From assembly GCA_964019155.1 (NCBI GenBank), contig OZ025242.1:89470205-89534204 (forward strand): DNA of 64,000 nucleotides, written 5' to 3'. The notes under the pieces are model-generated. The model did not search any database. It was not told where the DNA came from and worked only from the letters and a program-made list of their open reading frames with translations. This DNA is from Osedax fenrisi (taxonomy: Eukaryota > Annelida > Polychaeta > Sabellida > Siboglinidae). The stretch's first letter is position 1, and every line of letters starts with the position of its first letter. Both the position numbers and the translations under genes were made by a program. This document shows positions 62,370 through 64,000 of the stretch, piece by piece.

Positions 62370-64000
62370 ACCGGCAATAAAGATGAAAATATTAAAAATA
62401 ACAATTTAAATATATATTACGCTAATGCTCGTAGTATTAGAAATAAAATGAATTTTTTGGAATTTTTACTTTCATCTAATAAATATGACATTATATGTTT
62501 AGTTGAAACATTCTTAACGGTAGATGATAGAGATTCTCTATATTTAATCGGTGGAAAAAATTATACACTATTTAGATACGATAAATTAATTCATAGAGGA
62601 GGTGTTGCGATATTTTGTAAATCTAGTTTATGTCCTGTAAGAAATTTTATTTCACACATAGATGTTCAATATATACATTTAAAAATTAATTCAAAAATTC
62701 CATTTAATATTATATGTGTCTATAGACCTCCAAATTGTAATGATGTTTCTCATGAACAGATATGTAAATTATTTGATATAACCCAACAAAATTATAATTC
62801 ATCTATAATTATAGGAGATTTTAATTTACCAAATTTTAATTGGAAAGAATATACATTTCCTAGTTACCCAAAAAGTTATGCATTACTTTACGATTCGATT
62901 ATTAAAAATTCATTTTCACAATTAATAAATAAGCCAACTCGTAATAATAATATAATTGATTTACTTTTTACTAATGAAAAACAATTACTATCTAATATAA
63001 ATATTGGAGACTATTTCGGATTATACAAAAATATAAGTGACCACTATTCTGTTTCATTTAATGTAAATATTGAAAAATACCCATGTAAACCGATTTTAAA
63101 ATCAAACAATTTTGATTTCAATAATGCTAATATAAAATTGATTAAATATCATCTTTCTAGATTTAATTGGGAATATCTAAATTCAAATGATTATAATATC
63201 GATCAAAAAGTAGAATATTTTAATAAGGTTCTAAATAAATTATTTATATCACATATTCCTAATATAAATAATACAATAAAACAGGTACTTCCGAAGAATA
63301 TATTGAAATTGAAGAAGCAAGTAAAAAAATTATTTCGAAAATCTAAAACTAATTTACAATATAAATATAATTTGATAGAAGCAAAAAAAAAATTATCCAA
63401 GGAATTAGAATCTTTAAATTTTAAGAGAGAGATTAATGCAATTAATTCAAAAAATAAATTAAAGATTTATAAATTTATGAAAAAAAGACAAAATTTAAAA
63501 TCTGGAGTATCTCCTTTAATTGATATATCAAATAATAATATTTTATTTTCAGATCTCGACAAAGCAAATACGTTAAATTCATATTTTAGTTCAATCCAAC
63601 AAAATGATAATGGAAATTTACCCGAATTTTATAACTTAACTAAACAAAAATTTGATAATATTAATTTAAATCTTGAAATAATTAAAATATTTTTAAATAG
63701 ATTAAAAATTACACATACTTTCGGAACTGATGGGATACCATCTTCTATGTTAAAATTATTATCTAATGAATTGTGTAGGCCTTTATATATTATTTTTAAT
63801 TCATCTTTATTATCGGGTAATATACCGAAAATTTGGAAAAAATCTATAATCACACCAATTTTTAAAAAGGGTGAACCATCAAATTCAAATAACTATAGGC
63901 CTATTTCAATAACATGTGTAATGTGTAGAGTATTAGAACGTATTATTTCTAAACAATTAATTTTTTATTTAAAATCTAATAATTTATTAACAAAATATCA
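62367..64000 (+). CDS. LINE-F ORF2, endonuclease and start of reverse transcriptase, cut by window end
   Basis: Open to the window edge in the ORF1 frame. Motifs as in LINE-A: YANARSIRNK, LVETFLTVDD, YRPPNC, IIGDFNLPNFNW, ISDHYSVSF, then KSIITPIFKKGEP and NYRPISITCVMCRVLER. The palm and YADD lie beyond the window. A few substitutions relative to LINE-A are visible, such as Asp for Tyr in DDRDSLY. No stop seen in the visible part. Confidence 0.85.

Larger units (their letters stand above)
60655..64000 (+). mobile_element. LINE-F, 5'-complete sister of LINE-A, runs off the window
   Basis: Contains a probable 5' UTR (60655-61382), complete ORF1, UGA-CUA and the first 545 codons of ORF2. It is nearly identical to LINE-A throughout the shared part. 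The true 5' edge is uncertain. Confidence 0.85.

Overview
This is an AT-rich eukaryotic window, almost certainly from an invertebrate animal. It has no operons and no dense coding. It is a graveyard and nursery of transposable elements embedded in (TA)n and trinucleotide microsatellites. The non-LTR retrotransposons (PHD-finger ORF1 plus endonuclease/reverse transcriptase ORF2 of CR1 type, and one RTE-like element), the ZMYM-type hAT, the pogo-like elements and the tRNA-derived SINE all fit a metazoan. The species cannot be named from the sequence. Working labels used here: LINE-A to LINE-H, families I-IV (DNA elements with TA-flanked GGGG termini), Hp8 and Hp7 (hairpin element families).

Layout. 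0.3-4.1 kb: tRNA-like relic, LINE 3' fragment, a CACGTG/CRE/DR1 motif cluster, a truncated CAGT-TIR MITE and a SINE. 4.4-11.3 kb: three hAT layers, the main one (6517-10236, minus) split by a CAGT-TIR MITE. 11.4-12.3 kb: family I MITE. 12.4-20.2 kb: LINE-A and LINE-B head to tail, each embedded in (AAT)n. 20.2-22.3 kb: LINE-G (minus) split by a 1-kb CACTG...CAGTG element. 22.4-24.7 kb: second family I MITE, Hp7 parent MITE, LINE tail. 25.1-26.4 kb: a GC-richer host-like stretch and a 226-bp tandem trimer. 26.6-34.8 kb: family II element with pogo-type transposase exons and many later insertions. 35.2-42.8 kb: family III element containing an Hp8 MITE and nearly complete LINE-C. 42.8-44.1 kb: inverted pair of family IV. 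45.9-46.5 kb: 230-bp tandem trimer. 46.8-47.4 kb: E-box cluster. 47.8-51 kb: LINE fragment and LINE-H. 51.5-54.9 kb: LINE-D between (AGT)n arrays. 55.2-55.9 kb: the only convincing host-type gene, an intact Lys/Arg/Ser-rich repeat protein resembling sperm nuclear basic proteins. 56.1-57.8 kb: 900-bp (CTA)n, then LINE-E joined to a hAT C-terminus. 58.4-58.9 kb: MITE and LINE tail. 60.65-64 kb: LINE-F, a 5'-complete sister of LINE-A that runs off the window.

Three observations stand out. (1) Two unrelated MITE families (Hp8, Hp7) each have derivatives of only 33-46 bp that are little more than the two terminal inverted repeats back to back. The Hp8 ones have perfect 8-bp target duplications. 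The Hp7 ones have 7-bp duplications, and one insertion can be checked against an intact empty site in the opposite arm of an inverted repeat. (2) In two distinct CR1-type families, ORF1 and ORF2 are in the same frame, separated by one UGA followed by CUA. ORF2 has no ATG ahead of its first catalytic motif, which suggests ORF2 is made by stop-codon readthrough. (3) Several 5'-truncated LINEs sit inside trinucleotide arrays with the same repeat in the same orientation on both sides, which suggests microsatellite-directed insertion.
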